Shown here: positions 49,433 to 59,733 of the stretch, one piece after another
How the letters are laid out: each line of letters starts with the position of its first letter
Numbering within the stretch: the first letter of the stretch is position 1
From: Salvator merianae
Lineage: Eukaryota; Chordata; Lepidosauria; Squamata; Teiidae
NCBI GenBank assembly: GCA_003586115.2
Contig: QVOM02000021.1
Coordinates: 7,702,248-7,766,247 of the forward strand
DNA length: 64,000 bases
Direction: 5' to 3'
Translations under genes and position numbers: made by a program
Notes under the pieces: generated by a model
The model's database searches: none
What the model was told of the DNA's origin: nothing
Seen by the model: only the letters and a program-made list of their open reading frames with translations

Positions 49433-50186
49433 AAATAGTGAATTCCCAAATCTTGACGAAGCATTGGAAAAAGCCTTCCACTTTATACTAAACCAATGCT
49501 ACTTGGTTGTTGCATAACTAATGTAGGGGAAGAAAACTGCTAGCACACTGTGGTTTCTCCCGCTACTTATGGTGTGGTAAGCTGCAATCTCCCAAGCTTC
49601 TTCCCTTGACCACTGAGACTATCTCTAAAAAATATGGGTAAAGGAACAAGGACAAAAATACAACAAACAGCAGCCTTAAAGTTGGCAGTTTCCTGCTTCT
49701 GTTAATATTACCATGAAATAAATAAAAATAAATAGAATGGAGAATATGTTCAATTAAAAAAAAACCCTTTACTCCTATGCAAATAGCTGTTCCACAGGAT
49801 CAAACCACAGTAAAAAGGCCCAGAGCTGCGAGATGCTTCACCTAGCATGCCCAGCCACTCCCTTGCACCTGGGAATAATTAGAGAGCAGGTAAGCACTGC
49901 AAAAATCACATGGGGAACTCACCTGTTTAATCCCCCATGCCAACCCCACCATTATTTTTGCATCTATAGGTGGGGATTCATCTATGAGAGAGGTGCCTTT
50001 GTGAGCAATGCACAAATGTCTACATGGTGATTGGGCAGGTGAGTTTCCTACATGTTTTTTGTGGCATTCACCTGCTCCCCAGCTACCCTGGATGCCAAGG
50101 AAGTAAGGCACCTAGCAGTGTTGGGCTTCATTACCAGCACTTGACCCTGTTGAACAGCAGTCCACACAAGTCTAATATCCAGAGGT
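49433..50186. other. No gene or repeat recognised
   Basis: Nothing recognisable was seen on either strand. Confidence 0.3.
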
Positions 50187-50333
50187 GCCCTGCAGCCTCC
50201 AGATATCCTGAACTGCAACTCCCAGCCAACATTCAACTCCCAGCATTCTGTGCCAGCCCTGTTCTGGCAAGAAATGCTGGGCATTGGAAGGTGGCAGTTG
50301 TTGTTCAGGAACACCTGGAGAATGGCTACATTT
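50187..50333. mobile_element. Old palindromic MITE with ACTCCCAGCATT core
   Basis: GAACTGCAACTCCCAGCCAA and CAACTCCCAGCATTCTG face AATGCTGGGCATTGG and GCAGTTGTTGTTCAGGAACA. The outer motifs CCTCCAGATATCC and ACACCTGGAGAATGGC also pair. It resembles a common sauropsid hAT MITE. Confidence 0.65.
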
Positions 50334-51059
50334 GAGCATCCTTGTCCTTATCTTTTATTCTGGCTTGAATAAGCGGCTGTGTGTTAGAAACGGTGGCTCC
50401 TTCCAGAAGTGTTCCTTAGGGATATGTGAGGCCCCTTGTTCCTACTTTTCTTCTGTGATTCAAGAGGTTGGTGGATAACATGGCTGTGGCATTAGGAGAG
50501 CTCTGGACAGGACAGAAGGCTGCCTTGGCAAGGCAACGCAGTTTGAAATGCACACAAGCGACAAAACTCCAGTGTGCTTGGTGGAGTCTTCCACATGCAA
50601 GGCCCTAGGTGGTTGCCTGGCTTGTTCACCACCCTCAACCTCATGACTGGTCTGCAATCTGAGGTGGAGAGAAATCAATTCTTTTAATTGGCACTGCAAA
50701 TAAACTGGCAGACAATCCAGCAGCTTTAAAGGAACAAGTAAGGCTGCAATCAGACCAGTAAGCAGCTGCGGCACATCACTGAAGCCACATGCCCCTCCTG
50801 GGGTCTGTCACACTGGCCTGACACTGCTGCAGCATTGGAATGCACCAGGCACCATTTTATGGCTGTGAGGCACACTTTACAGCTGCAAATGCAGCCATGC
50901 ACTTTGTTGCCGTGCCAGAAAAGGGCATCCCATGGACACCCAAACCAGCAGAGCAGAGAGGGAGAACCACCAAAGCATATGAGAAGCAAAATTCCTGCAG
51001 TCTTCTCCTCTCATCCTTTCCACAGCTCCATGAAGGAGTTCTGCCAGCAGATGTATATG

Positions 51060-51144
51060 ACTGTGTGCCACGGGTGCCTGCTTGTGGATGGCAGGTCCTA
51101 TTCCAGGATATAATCTGGAGTGAGGCCCAGTGCAGAAAAGGCCC
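51060..51144. mobile_element. Right half of the GGCCCTTTCTGCAC MITE family
   Basis: GCAGGTCCTATTCCAGGATA followed by TAATCTGGA and CCCAGTGCAGAAAAGGCCC matches the right half of 18598 and 60758. The left terminus is missing. Confidence 0.65.
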
Positions 51145-51173
51145 TAGTTACGTTCCTGTATAGTCCAGACTAA

Positions 51174-51607
51174 GGACCTTTTCACACTAGTCAGATGCCT
51201 CTGCACTATGTGGAGGTTCTCGCAATTGGGAGCAGACTACAGCTGCTCCTGATCACTATAAGCTGTGGAGCACAAAATTGTGCACCGCAGCTGTACCAAG
51301 AGCATCTGGACTGCTCCCAGTACAGTGCCTTTGCACCCACTTCCGGGTGTGAACACAGAGTGGCATGGCGTGGCCACACCTGCACAGTCATGCAGTGTTG
51401 CTGGTCGCCATGGCAGTGACAGGAAATTTCCTGGCCACTGTCACGGCGCAGGGCACCAGCAGGATGCCAGCATTTGCACTGCAAATACTGGTATCCAGCT
51501 GCCAGTCTGTTCTACAGCCTTGCAGTGCAGTCTCCGCACTGTGAGGTCTATTTCACCGTAGAACAGGATAATTATGCTGTTCTGCAGTGGAAAGTGCAAA
51601 CGGGCCC
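51174..51607. mobile_element. MITE of the GGGCC...TTTGCACTT family, 434 bp, TAA duplication
   Basis: The ends GGACCTTTTCACACTAG and AAGTGCAAACGGGCCC are inverted. TAA lies on both sides (51171-51173 and 51608-51610). The interior has GGAGCAGACTACAGCTGCTC and GTAGAACAGGATAATTATGC, shared with the family in reverse order. Confidence 0.88.
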
Positions 51608-51873
51608 TAAATGTAATTAAGATGCACTATTATGGCCAATTATGACATTTGGAAGAGGCCGCGGCTGGTATATTAGCTAAGCTGGACAAACACCTTCCAT
51701 CTTGTCTTAAGGTGGTGTTCAAATACAGTAAAAGAAAAAAAGCAGCCCAAAGGCACATTAGAGAAGGTAATTTCTAATCCACCTTTTCTAGTCTAGAATG
51801 TTCAGGGAAGGGGGGAGGGGGAGACTGTTGCGTGAATGATCCCCCAAGAAAACCATCTCTAAACTGAGTCTAA

Positions 51874-52685
51874 GGATGTATTCAGACAGCCTATTTTAGT
51901 TGCCATACGAGCGCATCTAAGCCGGAGAGTCCATAAAAGCCTTACCTGGAAGCCGCCCTTGCACCTCTTTGCAGCTGCCTGGGTCGACTCCTCCATATTC
52001 AGCTTTTCAGTGTTTTCAGGTTGCCTTGAGGAGCACCTCAACCAATCAGAGGCTTGCACAGGAAGGGAGGGGTGCAAGCGAGCTCTTGGCAGGGCGAAGA
52101 AACTTTTCAAACTCCCTGCCTTCTGTACATAAAAAAGACTTTAGTAGTGAGAGCACCTCACTACGAAAGTCCAGTGTGCTTTTTTTAATTACAGATGGCA
52201 GGAGGTTTGAAAAGTTTCCCCACGCCAGCAAATCTCTCCCTCCGCTCTTTTCCCCGCGCCAGCAAATCTCTCTCTCCCCTGAATAAAAAGCTTCAGTTCA
52301 AATGAGGCATCCACTTCCTTCCTGTCTGCAGAAGCAGTTTCCATTCAAGTCCTTAACTGCCAGAGTTTTTCTCTTTCCAAAGCAAAAGTCTCTCTCTCTC
52401 TCTCTCCCTCTGCCCTCTGCTCCAATTCACCAAAGCATCGGTGAATTGGAGAATAAGGGAGATGAGAAAACCCTGGCAGTTAAGGAGTTAATGACTTGGG
52501 AACTGCTTTAGCAGGGAGGCAGGGAGTGGCCAATCAGTGATCAGCACCCTTTGCAGGCTGTGACGTCAGATCGCTGAATCGCCTCATTAGGTAAGTGTAT
52601 GTGGAAGGCTTTTTTCCTGTGCGCCCAGGAATTATTTGCTCCTTTTATGCAGGCAATTTTAAAAATCACCAGTCTGAACACACCC
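51874..52685. mobile_element. PIF/Harbinger-like element, 812 bp, TAA duplication
   Basis: The ends GGATGTATTCAGACAG and CAGTCTGAACACACCC are inverted. TAA flanks both sides (51871-51873 and 52686-52688), which fits PIF/Harbinger. The interior has facing CTTTTCAAACTCCCTGCC and GGCAGGAGGTTTGAAAAG arms, plus AATTCACCAAAGCATCGGTG. No transposase frame is present. A second right-end-like motif TTTGAACACAGCC follows at about 52719-52731. Confidence 0.85.
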
Positions 52686-52947
52686 TAAGCCTTCTTACAG
52701 GTGATTATTTTTATTGCTTTTGAACACAGCCTAAGTTAGACCCAAATTCTCACGAGGAGTGCAGTTCTACACAAAAAGTAATTCTGGTTCTAAGAGGGAT
52801 AAAAACATTTCTTTATTCTCTTCACTCAATGTATAATTTCAGAAATCCCAGTCATGTTTCCTTTCCCTAAAGTAAAACAAATCTGCAAACACTATAACTT
52901 TTTCTGGAGGTGGACAGGCTTACTAATGCCACTGGTCATGCTGGTTG

Positions 52948-53750
52948 CACTGGCGTAGCGAGGGGGGGCGGGGGGGCGGAGCGCCCCGGGCGGCGTGTTT
53001 TCCGGGGCGTCCGGCCCATGGAAGCCAAGGCCCCGCCCACCGGCGCCCTCGCTCTCCGCCCCAGGCGCCCGCGCTCGTCGCCCCGGGCGGCCTGCCCAGT
53101 GGCGGCCACACTCGTTGCCCCGGGCGGCCTGCCCAGTGGCGGCCACACTCGTTGCCCCGGCCCGCCCGGCGACAGACGTGCTCGTCGCTTTGTCGCCCCG
53201 GCCCGCGGCGGCTAGGCTCGTCGCCCGGCCTGCCGGCGTGTGTGTGGGCGGAGCCAGCGCGCGCGCATGCGTGCAGGCAGGGCCATCGAGGCCGCCGCCG
53301 GGCAGACCGGGTTGAGGAGCGCGGCCGCCGCCGGGCGGGCCAGGGCGAGGAGCGAGGCCCCGCCGGGTAGGCCGGGGCGAGGACCGAGGTCGCCGCCGGG
53401 CGGGTCGGGGAGCGCGATCCCCGCCGGGCGGGCCGGGGCGAGGAGCGAGGGCGCCGCCGGGCGGGCCGGGGCGAGGAGCGAGGCCGCCGCCGGGCGGGTC
53501 GGGACGAGGAGCGCGATCCCCGCCGGGCGGGTCGGGGCGAGGAGCGAGGCCGCCGCTGGCCGGGGCGACGAGCGGGGCATGCGCGCTCGCTGGCCCCGCC
53601 CACACGCATGCGCAGTCGCTGGCCCCGCCCACACGCATGTGCAGTCGCTGGCCCCGCCCACACGCATGCGCAGTCGCTGGCCCCGCCCCTAGCCCCGGGC
53701 GTCAAAATGGCGAGTAGCCCCGGGTGTCAAAGCGGCTCGCTACGCCACTG
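52948..53750. mobile_element. hAT element filled with GC-rich tandem repeats, 803 bp
   Basis: The ends CACTGGCGTAGCGAG and CTCGCTACGCCACTG are inverted. GCTGGTTG is duplicated exactly on both sides (52940-52947 and 53751-53758), the 8-bp signature of hAT. Inside are GC-rich tandem units. On the plus strand, CGGGGCGAGGAGCGAGG with GCCGCCGCCGGGCGGG recurs at about 53320-53575. GCGGCCTGCCCAGTGGCGGC recurs at about 53085-53150 and CGCTGGCCCCGCCCACACGC at about 53586-53690. Long open frames here are composition artefacts. Confidence 0.93.
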
Positions 53751-53758
53751 GCTGGTTG

Positions 53759-54375
53759 CCTTCTTTGCCATCTTCTTGTGTTCTGAAATATCCTTTTTGA
53801 GATGTGGCTTCAACAACTGTACATCCTAATCCAAATATGCTGATACTAGAAATTTAAATAAGGGCATTAGAATATTGTCAAGTTTAGTTTTTATCCAATT
53901 CTTTGTGATTCCGATCATGGAATTCATTTTTTTTCATAGCTGCTGCACACTGTATTAAAATTGTCATTGAGCTATCAGCTATAAGTTTCAGATCCTTTTC
54001 CTGGTGAATCACTGCTAGCTCAGAACACATCAATATATATGTGACATAAGGAATGCTTATGCACTTTACATTTAATTACACTGGATATCTTCTGTTTCAT
54101 TGCCAGTTCATTTATTCTCAACAGAGTATTCTGGAAGTCCCCTAAGCTTCTATTAATTCCAAATCATAAATAAACAAGCACCTGTCTTTGTTCTAGATGT
54201 GTTGTGTCCAGGAATTTCTACACTCTGGTTGCTGTGTAGGCAGAGATCTATAAGACTGGTTTTTTAACAGTTAGTTTCCCCCCAAAGCCTCTAATGACAA
54301 ATTTGGTCAAAGGATTTTGAATCCAATTTTTTTCAAATACACATGCACAGGATCAGAACACTTATATTGGATAAT
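53759..54375. other. No gene recognised; possible distal ARSB 3' UTR
   Basis: AT-rich sequence with TTTAAT at 54071 and TTTATT at 54111, possible minus-strand polyadenylation signals. Nothing else is recognised. Confidence 0.25.
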
Positions 54376-54378
54376 TGA

Positions 54379-54825
54379 GGTCCTTTTCACACTTTCCACC
54401 TTAGAACAAGACAATTATCCTGTGAGGTCTGTTCCACCTTAGAACAGGATAATCATTCTATTCTAAAGTGGAACAGACCTCGCAGTGCAAAAGCCATTAG
54501 CACTGCAAGGCCTTAGACCAGGCTGCCAGCATTCACAGTGCCAACTTGTGGTTGCTGCCATGGTGACCAGGAATGCACTGCGAATGCGCAGCTGTGCCGC
54601 ACCGCTCTGCATTCATATCCAGAAAAAGGTTTGAATACAGTGTACCGGAAGTAGTGCAGCTGCTCCTGGTACAGCTGTGCAGCACTTTTTTGTATTCCAC
54701 AGCAAGTAGTGATTGGGAGCAGCTGTAGTCTGCTCCCAATCACTACAGCCTCTGTGCAATCTGGAACTACTGCACTGCACTAGTGAACATCCTGACGTTC
54801 ACTAGTGTTGAGTGCAAACAGGCCC
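54379..54825. mobile_element. MITE of the GGGCC...TTTGCACTT family, 447 bp, TGA duplication
   Basis: The ends GGTCCTTTTCACACTTTCC and GAGTGCAAACAGGCCC are inverted. TGA flanks both ends (54376-54378 and 54826-54828). The interior has CCACCTTAGAACAGGATAAT and GGAGCAGCTGTAGTCTGCTC. No coding sequence. Confidence 0.87.
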
Positions 54826-55871
54826 TGAGAGATGCCTCCAGTCACAGCTGGTGGTGCACTGAGGAAAAACCCAGAAATGTTGTGTATTGATTTGCTGGAC
54901 TCCTTGGAATCCCATAGCATCTGCCAAGTTTCATGGATCACACACTAGGTATGCGCATTCAATGAACACGAACAAGGGTAAGTTCCCGCTTTGTGGTTCT
55001 ATGCACGAGTAAGCGAGGGCAACTGATTGAATGAACTCAACAGTCTTGGGCTTCTAAACCTCGTTTGTGTTCATTGAACATGTATTCCGCACATCCCTTT
55101 CACATACTGAATCAAAGAGGGATTTGAGGCATGATTTAGGCCTCAAAGAAGTCCAATAAATCTCTGTGTGATGCTTTCAGACCTGCCTGTGCACAACAGC
55201 CCCTACAGACCTGGATATTACTAGGATGATGAGCAGAAGGTAGGGGTTGAACTCAGGGAGACTTTGTAATGCTCCTACTAGAGTGAGAAAAGATTATGGC
55301 AAGGGAATTCAACAACTGGCTTCCTTCTTTTTTCTTTGCAGTGCTGTCAACCTCCAATAAAACTGGCTGCTAGTGAATATGAAATCAAGCATCCGATTTC
55401 AGATGTGAAAGAATTTAGAGGGCCCTGCCCCCGCCCCCCCATGACTCAGAGCTCTCCAAGTGAAATAATGTTTCCCAGCTGGCTAGCAGTTTTGGGAAGG
55501 CAGCATCATTTTACCCTCTGCTTTGGAGACACATTGCAGGCAACCCCCACCTCCACAAAAACGTCTCTGAAATCCAAACGGCAGATTTATGATTCTAATA
55601 GAATCTCGAGCACAACGGAAGGCGAAATTAGATCCCATACACAGTTCATGAAGTGCTGAAACTGATGAACTCTGAAGTTGAAGCGGCAAAGGTAAAACAA
55701 ATGAGGTCAGAGGTGTCTGTTTCCCTGAGTCCTGGGGGCTGATTTCCTTGGAGCATTCTTGTATACTTGGATGAAAGGAAACACGGATCTTTATGTAAAC
55801 AAACGTTGCATGGGGATCAGTTCCATGACTACATTGCCCATATAATCTTTCAGGCTGCTGAGCAGTTTTTC
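54826..55871 (-). other. ARSB: ARSB 3' UTR and downstream flank
   Basis: This stretch follows the ARSB stop codon on the minus strand and should hold at least the proximal 3' UTR. It has no recognisable coding sequence. I could not place the polyadenylation site: no minus-strand AATAAA is clear in the first kilobase. Candidate signals (TTTAAT and TTTATT on the plus strand) appear only near 54071 and 54111, beyond a MITE. Confidence 0.4.
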
Positions 55872-56137
55872 CTACATCCAGGGCCCCCAGACATTAGTTG
55901 CTATCGGGTCACAATGAGGGTCATCATCGGGGTAGAATACAGGAACAGAACGATTATAGTAATGCTGCAGACGGAGGAGGAGTTTTTTCACAATGGAAGG
56001 ATACTGTTCTGACAAATCATTCTTTTCCTCAGCATCATGAACAACATCATAGAGCCAAACCTTCTTTGCTGAGGGGTCAGATGACAGAGTTTTTGATTCA
56101 TTTAATAAAGATGGTGGGGGAAACCAGTGACTGCAAC
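55872..56137 (-). CDS. ARSB: Arylsulfatase B, terminal coding exon (partial gene)
   Basis: ARSB is the lysosomal N-acetylgalactosamine-4-sulfatase that removes 4-sulfate groups from dermatan and chondroitin sulfate. The exon encodes 87 complete codons plus a split first codon. It contains WFPPP near the start, the stretch [19 protein letters not shown] in the middle, and the ending [13 protein letters not shown] followed by TAG at 55874-55872. These match the C-terminus of the ARSB/ARSI/ARSJ group. The WFPPPS segment upstream and the small final exon favour ARSB, because ARSI and ARSJ carry most of their coding sequence in one large exon. The acceptor AG (minus strand) is at 56139-56138 after a pyrimidine-rich tract, so the preceding intron is phase 1. 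The frame has no stop or frameshift, so it looks functional. The catalytic CxPSR region lies in upstream exons outside the window. The coordinates include the stop codon. Confidence 0.93.
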
Positions 56138-56253
56138 CTATAAACAAGACCAGAGCAAATCAGTACAAATAGCTGAATTTGTCTCCTAAAAGGTTCTCAT
56201 ACTAAGTAAGTTTAATTTGCCTCATTGGTAAACAATATGCATTTGTTCATTAA

Positions 56254-56465
56254 GACTGCATCCACACACATTAAAAAAGCAGCTCAAAAGTGGCTTAGAG
56301 GTAGCAGCATGTGGACACTAGTGTTCCCATCTCTAATCCACAAGGCCAAAATGCACTTTGGAAGTGTATTTTCTAGCACTGAAAGTGGATCAGATGCACT
56401 AGTGTCTGAATACTACCATTTCTAGGCTACTTTTGAGTCACTTTTTTCACTGTATGTGGATGTCC
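56254..56465. mobile_element. Palindromic MITE, 212 bp, TAA duplication
   Basis: The arms GACTGCATCCACAC and GTATGTGGATGTCC, with inner AGCTCAAAAGTGGCTTAGA and TCTAGGCTACTTTTGAGT, pair. TAA lies on both sides (56251-56253 and 56466-56468). The element is close to the ARSB acceptor (117 bp into the intron). Confidence 0.83.
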
Positions 56466-56709
56466 TAATATATACATTTTTGCACATAATTCTACCAAAT
56501 ATACACAGTTTTACAAGCTATTTCCCTTAATACAACTTTCCCTAAAATACACTTTTGTATAAATATATTCTGGTATATAGAACTGCCAGTTTCTAAGGAT
56601 ATTTAAATGTTAGTTCACATACTAGTTTGGCAAGTGTGAACTTTGTAGATTCGCACTTATAAACCAGCTAAATGATTCCCCCCCACACTCACCTACAAAT
56701 CTTAAGTTA

Positions 56710-57189
56710 GAGCCTTTCTGCACTCACCTCTCCATGGTCTGAACTAGTGGACCTGGACCAGCATGATGGCACTGATCCAGACAAGCCTCTGCACGAGTCC
56801 CAAGCCATGCACAGGATTCAGCGTCAGCCTCCGAGGGCTCCAAGGTCTGGGAACAAAGGTCTCAGAATCCCCAGGGGATTTATTTTGGTGGCAAGCTTTG
56901 GTATGCCACCAAAACAGGTCCCCCCAGCAGTCCTGAACGTGGGAGACATGTCTTCTGCATGCCTCCGTGTTCTGGACTAGAGCCTACTGATCCACTGGTA
57001 GACCTGTTTTAAACAGGTCTACTGGTGATCCAGATCAAGGGTCCCTTGATCTGGATCATGCTCCATTCATTGTTGATAGAGCATACCAGCAGGGGCATCA
57101 CAGTTCCACACTAACATGCAGACTGATGGGATCTAGAAAAGGACTATGAGGGATCATAGCACCAAACTAAGGTATGTGCAGAAAGGCCC
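56710..57189. mobile_element. MITE with GAGCCTTTCTGCAC end, 480 bp
   Basis: The ends GAGCCTTTCTGCACTCACC and GGTATGTGCAGAAAGGCCC are inverted. The flanks TTA and TCA differ by one base. The interior has TTTAAACAGGTCTACTGGTG and GATCCAGATCAAGGGTCC, shared with 15684, 21589 and 45937. Confidence 0.78.
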
Positions 57190-57893
57190 TCAGATGGGGC
57201 AGCCTAGTTAAAATACACCTTTTAGTTCTCTTCAGTATGTTGATCTGCAGTGCATTTTCAGGGGGCAGAGTTTTTCCTTTTGAACAGATTTTAGTATCTG
57301 TTTTTAACTAATAATTTTGATATGGTTTATCTTTTTGTTGTTGTTCTGTCCTGTAACTCACCTGCAACCTTTGGGAGAAGGGTGGGATATAATTTTAAAT
57401 ACTAAACAAAATGATGTGATTCTAATAGGATCACACAGATCTGGCTTGATTTCAGAAAAGTGGAATTCAATCTGTCACCTGGAACTTTGCTTCATATTCC
57501 AGTTATTCTGAACAACAAAATACCAGGCTTTTTGAGGGGAAAGAGATAATTACAAGTAGCAGCTGGATGTTTGTACAAGAATGTTAGATTGTCTTGCAAG
57601 TGCAAATAGTGGTTGCTACAGCAGCCACTACAGCTGCCTACAATGCTTTACACAGTTTGTATCAACCATCTGAAATAGTTGTTGGAACTGGTATGCTGGG
57701 TATTCCAATCTCCTCTCTCTGCTACACTACTTTTGTTGCTATTGGCTGCAACCTCCTGTTGTTCTAAGAGGGAAATCTGAAGAAGACAGTGTTCTCTGCT
57801 GTGGCCAGAACAGGAATCATATGCATTTCCTTGGGGATGATCTGTTCAACTCCATGTGCCAAGAAGGATGGCCCAGAAGATGGCCGCCGCCGT

Positions 57894-58102
57894 GGACAAG
57901 AAGGTGAGTGCGAATGAATCCTCACCTGAAGCTCACTTTGAGCTTCAGGTGAGGATTCAGACACCTTTTTTCTTGTCCAGGCGCTAGTAACGATCGGCAG
58001 TGGATCAAGTCCGCTGCCGGTCGCTATGGCCATCTGCCTGTGCGAATGCACTTGTCTAGCAAGCACCCTTGATGCTTGCTAGTTACAAGTGCAAACAGGC
58101 CC
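57894..58102. mobile_element. Truncated MITE with a long hairpin
   Basis: The right end ACAAGTGCAAACAGGCCC belongs to the GGGCC...TTTGCACTT family; the left end is not found. At 57916-57935 and 57939-57958 a perfect 20-bp inverted repeat surrounds a 3-base loop. Pairing continues imperfectly to GGACAAG at 57894 and CTTGTCC at 57978. Confidence 0.7.
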
Positions 58103-58625
58103 TTTGATTCTGTAATATTCTAAGCCACCAAGGGGCTTTGTATGCATAAGCTAGCATATGAATTAAATAAGCATATAAAGTTGGTGTAGTCATATTGTTT
58201 AAGGCAGAAAAAGAAAAGTGATACAAACTGGTAAAGATAATCATCTTGTCCTTGAAGTGCTACAGCATCAACTCAAGACCAATATTCACAAACTTAATAT
58301 AGTAAACACCAGCAAGTACTATATCTGGAATTTGAGGAATGAAAAGAACTCAGAAAATTACCTGGATTGCCTGTTAATAGCTTCCACTTTCCATGTCGAA
58401 TTGCAGCATGTATAGAAGTATTAAAAATTGAATCTTCCCATGAAAAATAATTATTCACCAGTGGAGTCCTACTGCTGATACCTTCACCTAAGTTGGAACA
58501 GAAGACTAGAGTTAGGAACAGCGAGAAATTATATTGTTTAAAAATAGAATTTTGTGGTTACATATCTTCTTCAAGAGTGGTCCTCCAGAGGATGCACAAA
58601 CTATTACTGGTGCACTTAAGACAAC

Positions 58626-59143
58626 GAACCTGTTTGCACTTAGCAAGTGGAATGTTCCAGGTCACTTGCTGGAACAGAGCATTTGCACCTGCAAATAGCT
58701 CCAGCTGACTGGAAACTTACCAAAGCCCACCTGAAGCTCGCCTGAAGGTCACCAGCTGTGGTCAGCAAAACTGTAGTCTCCAAGCTGACTAGCATGATCA
58801 GATGTGGATCAGGAGTGGTACATTCGCACCACTTCCTGGTTTAGAATGGCAACAGGGCGGGGACTGCGTGGCCACACCTGCACCGTCAAACAGTTCGAAA
58901 CCAGGTTCGGACTTTGGAGTTCGGAACTTGGTGACTGTTCTGGACACATGTCCAGACATGGCTCCTCTGGGTCCAAATCCAGCTACCTAACTAATGCACT
59001 CCCATTCGCACTTCTTCAATAGCTGGTCAGCTCACAGAGTGTTCCAGTGCTGACAAGTGCAAACACTCCTCCCTGTACCCAATCCCGACTGGCCTGAACC
59101 ATGCTAGTTAGAACATTCTATTACCATAAGTGCGAACAGGCCC
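58626..59143. mobile_element. MITE of the GGGCC...TTTGCACTT family, about 518 bp
   Basis: The ends GAACCTGTTTGCACTTAG and TAAGTGCGAACAGGCCC are inverted. The flanks AAC and AAT differ by one base. The inner GGAATGTTCCAGGTCACTTG and related blocks differ from the other members, so it may be a subfamily. Confidence 0.7.
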
Positions 59144-59502
59144 AATATGTTTGTGTCCGGAAAGCCCAGAATTTGGGCAGTTCTTGACAGGGGTCTTTAA
59201 CGAGATTGCTTTGCCGACCAAGCTGAAACCAAAGGAAAGGCCTGTGGCTAGGGTAAGTATTACTGACATCACACTGATACAACAACCTCTATACCTAGAG
59301 CTGTGTTAATACTCAATAAAAGGGAAAGAGACAGAGAAGGGGAGGGGAGGTTATATACTTCTACTGACTCATGGCTTTTTCTACCAAATGCAGAGGGTGG
59401 CAAGGGTATAAAAGATGGAGGAGGAGGAAAAGGTGGGACAAGTTTTGAAAGGGAGAGATGTAGTGAACAATGGGCTTGTCTGCTTTTCCTAATGCCCTAA
59501 TG

Positions 59503-59733
59503 CAGCAGTTCCCAACCTGGGGTATACGTACCCCCAGGGTATGAACCAGAACATTTAGGGGGTATGTACAAAACAAACAAACAAACAAAAAAAGAATAAC
59601 TCCAGAAAAGGCACATACATCAGCTGTGTAAGACAACTATATTAACTAAAAACATTTTTCTAATTTGAAGGGTACAATTTATGGAAGTGGGCAGATAAGG
59701 GGTACGCAAGCAAAAAAAGGTTGGGAACCACTG
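59503..59733. mobile_element. hAT MITE, Zaphod-like, 231 bp
   Basis: The ends CAGCAGTTCCCAACCTGGGG and GGTTGGGAACCACTG are inverted. CCCTAATG (59495-59502) and CTCTAATG (59734-59741) form an 8-bp duplication with one mismatch. The inner GGGTATACGTACCCCCAGGG resembles Zaphod-type hAT elements. A CAAA run follows at about 59571-59590. Confidence 0.88.

Noticed and set aside
49217..49517. Lysine- and glutamate-rich frame of 73-74 codons
   Set aside because: It is the translation of the AAAG microsatellite.
52892..53705. Several long open frames of 141-260 codons on both strands rich in Pro, Arg, Ala and Gly
   Set aside because: They lie in the GC-rich tandem repeats of a hAT element, where few stop codons occur by composition. 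All frames on both strands are open and none has a domain.
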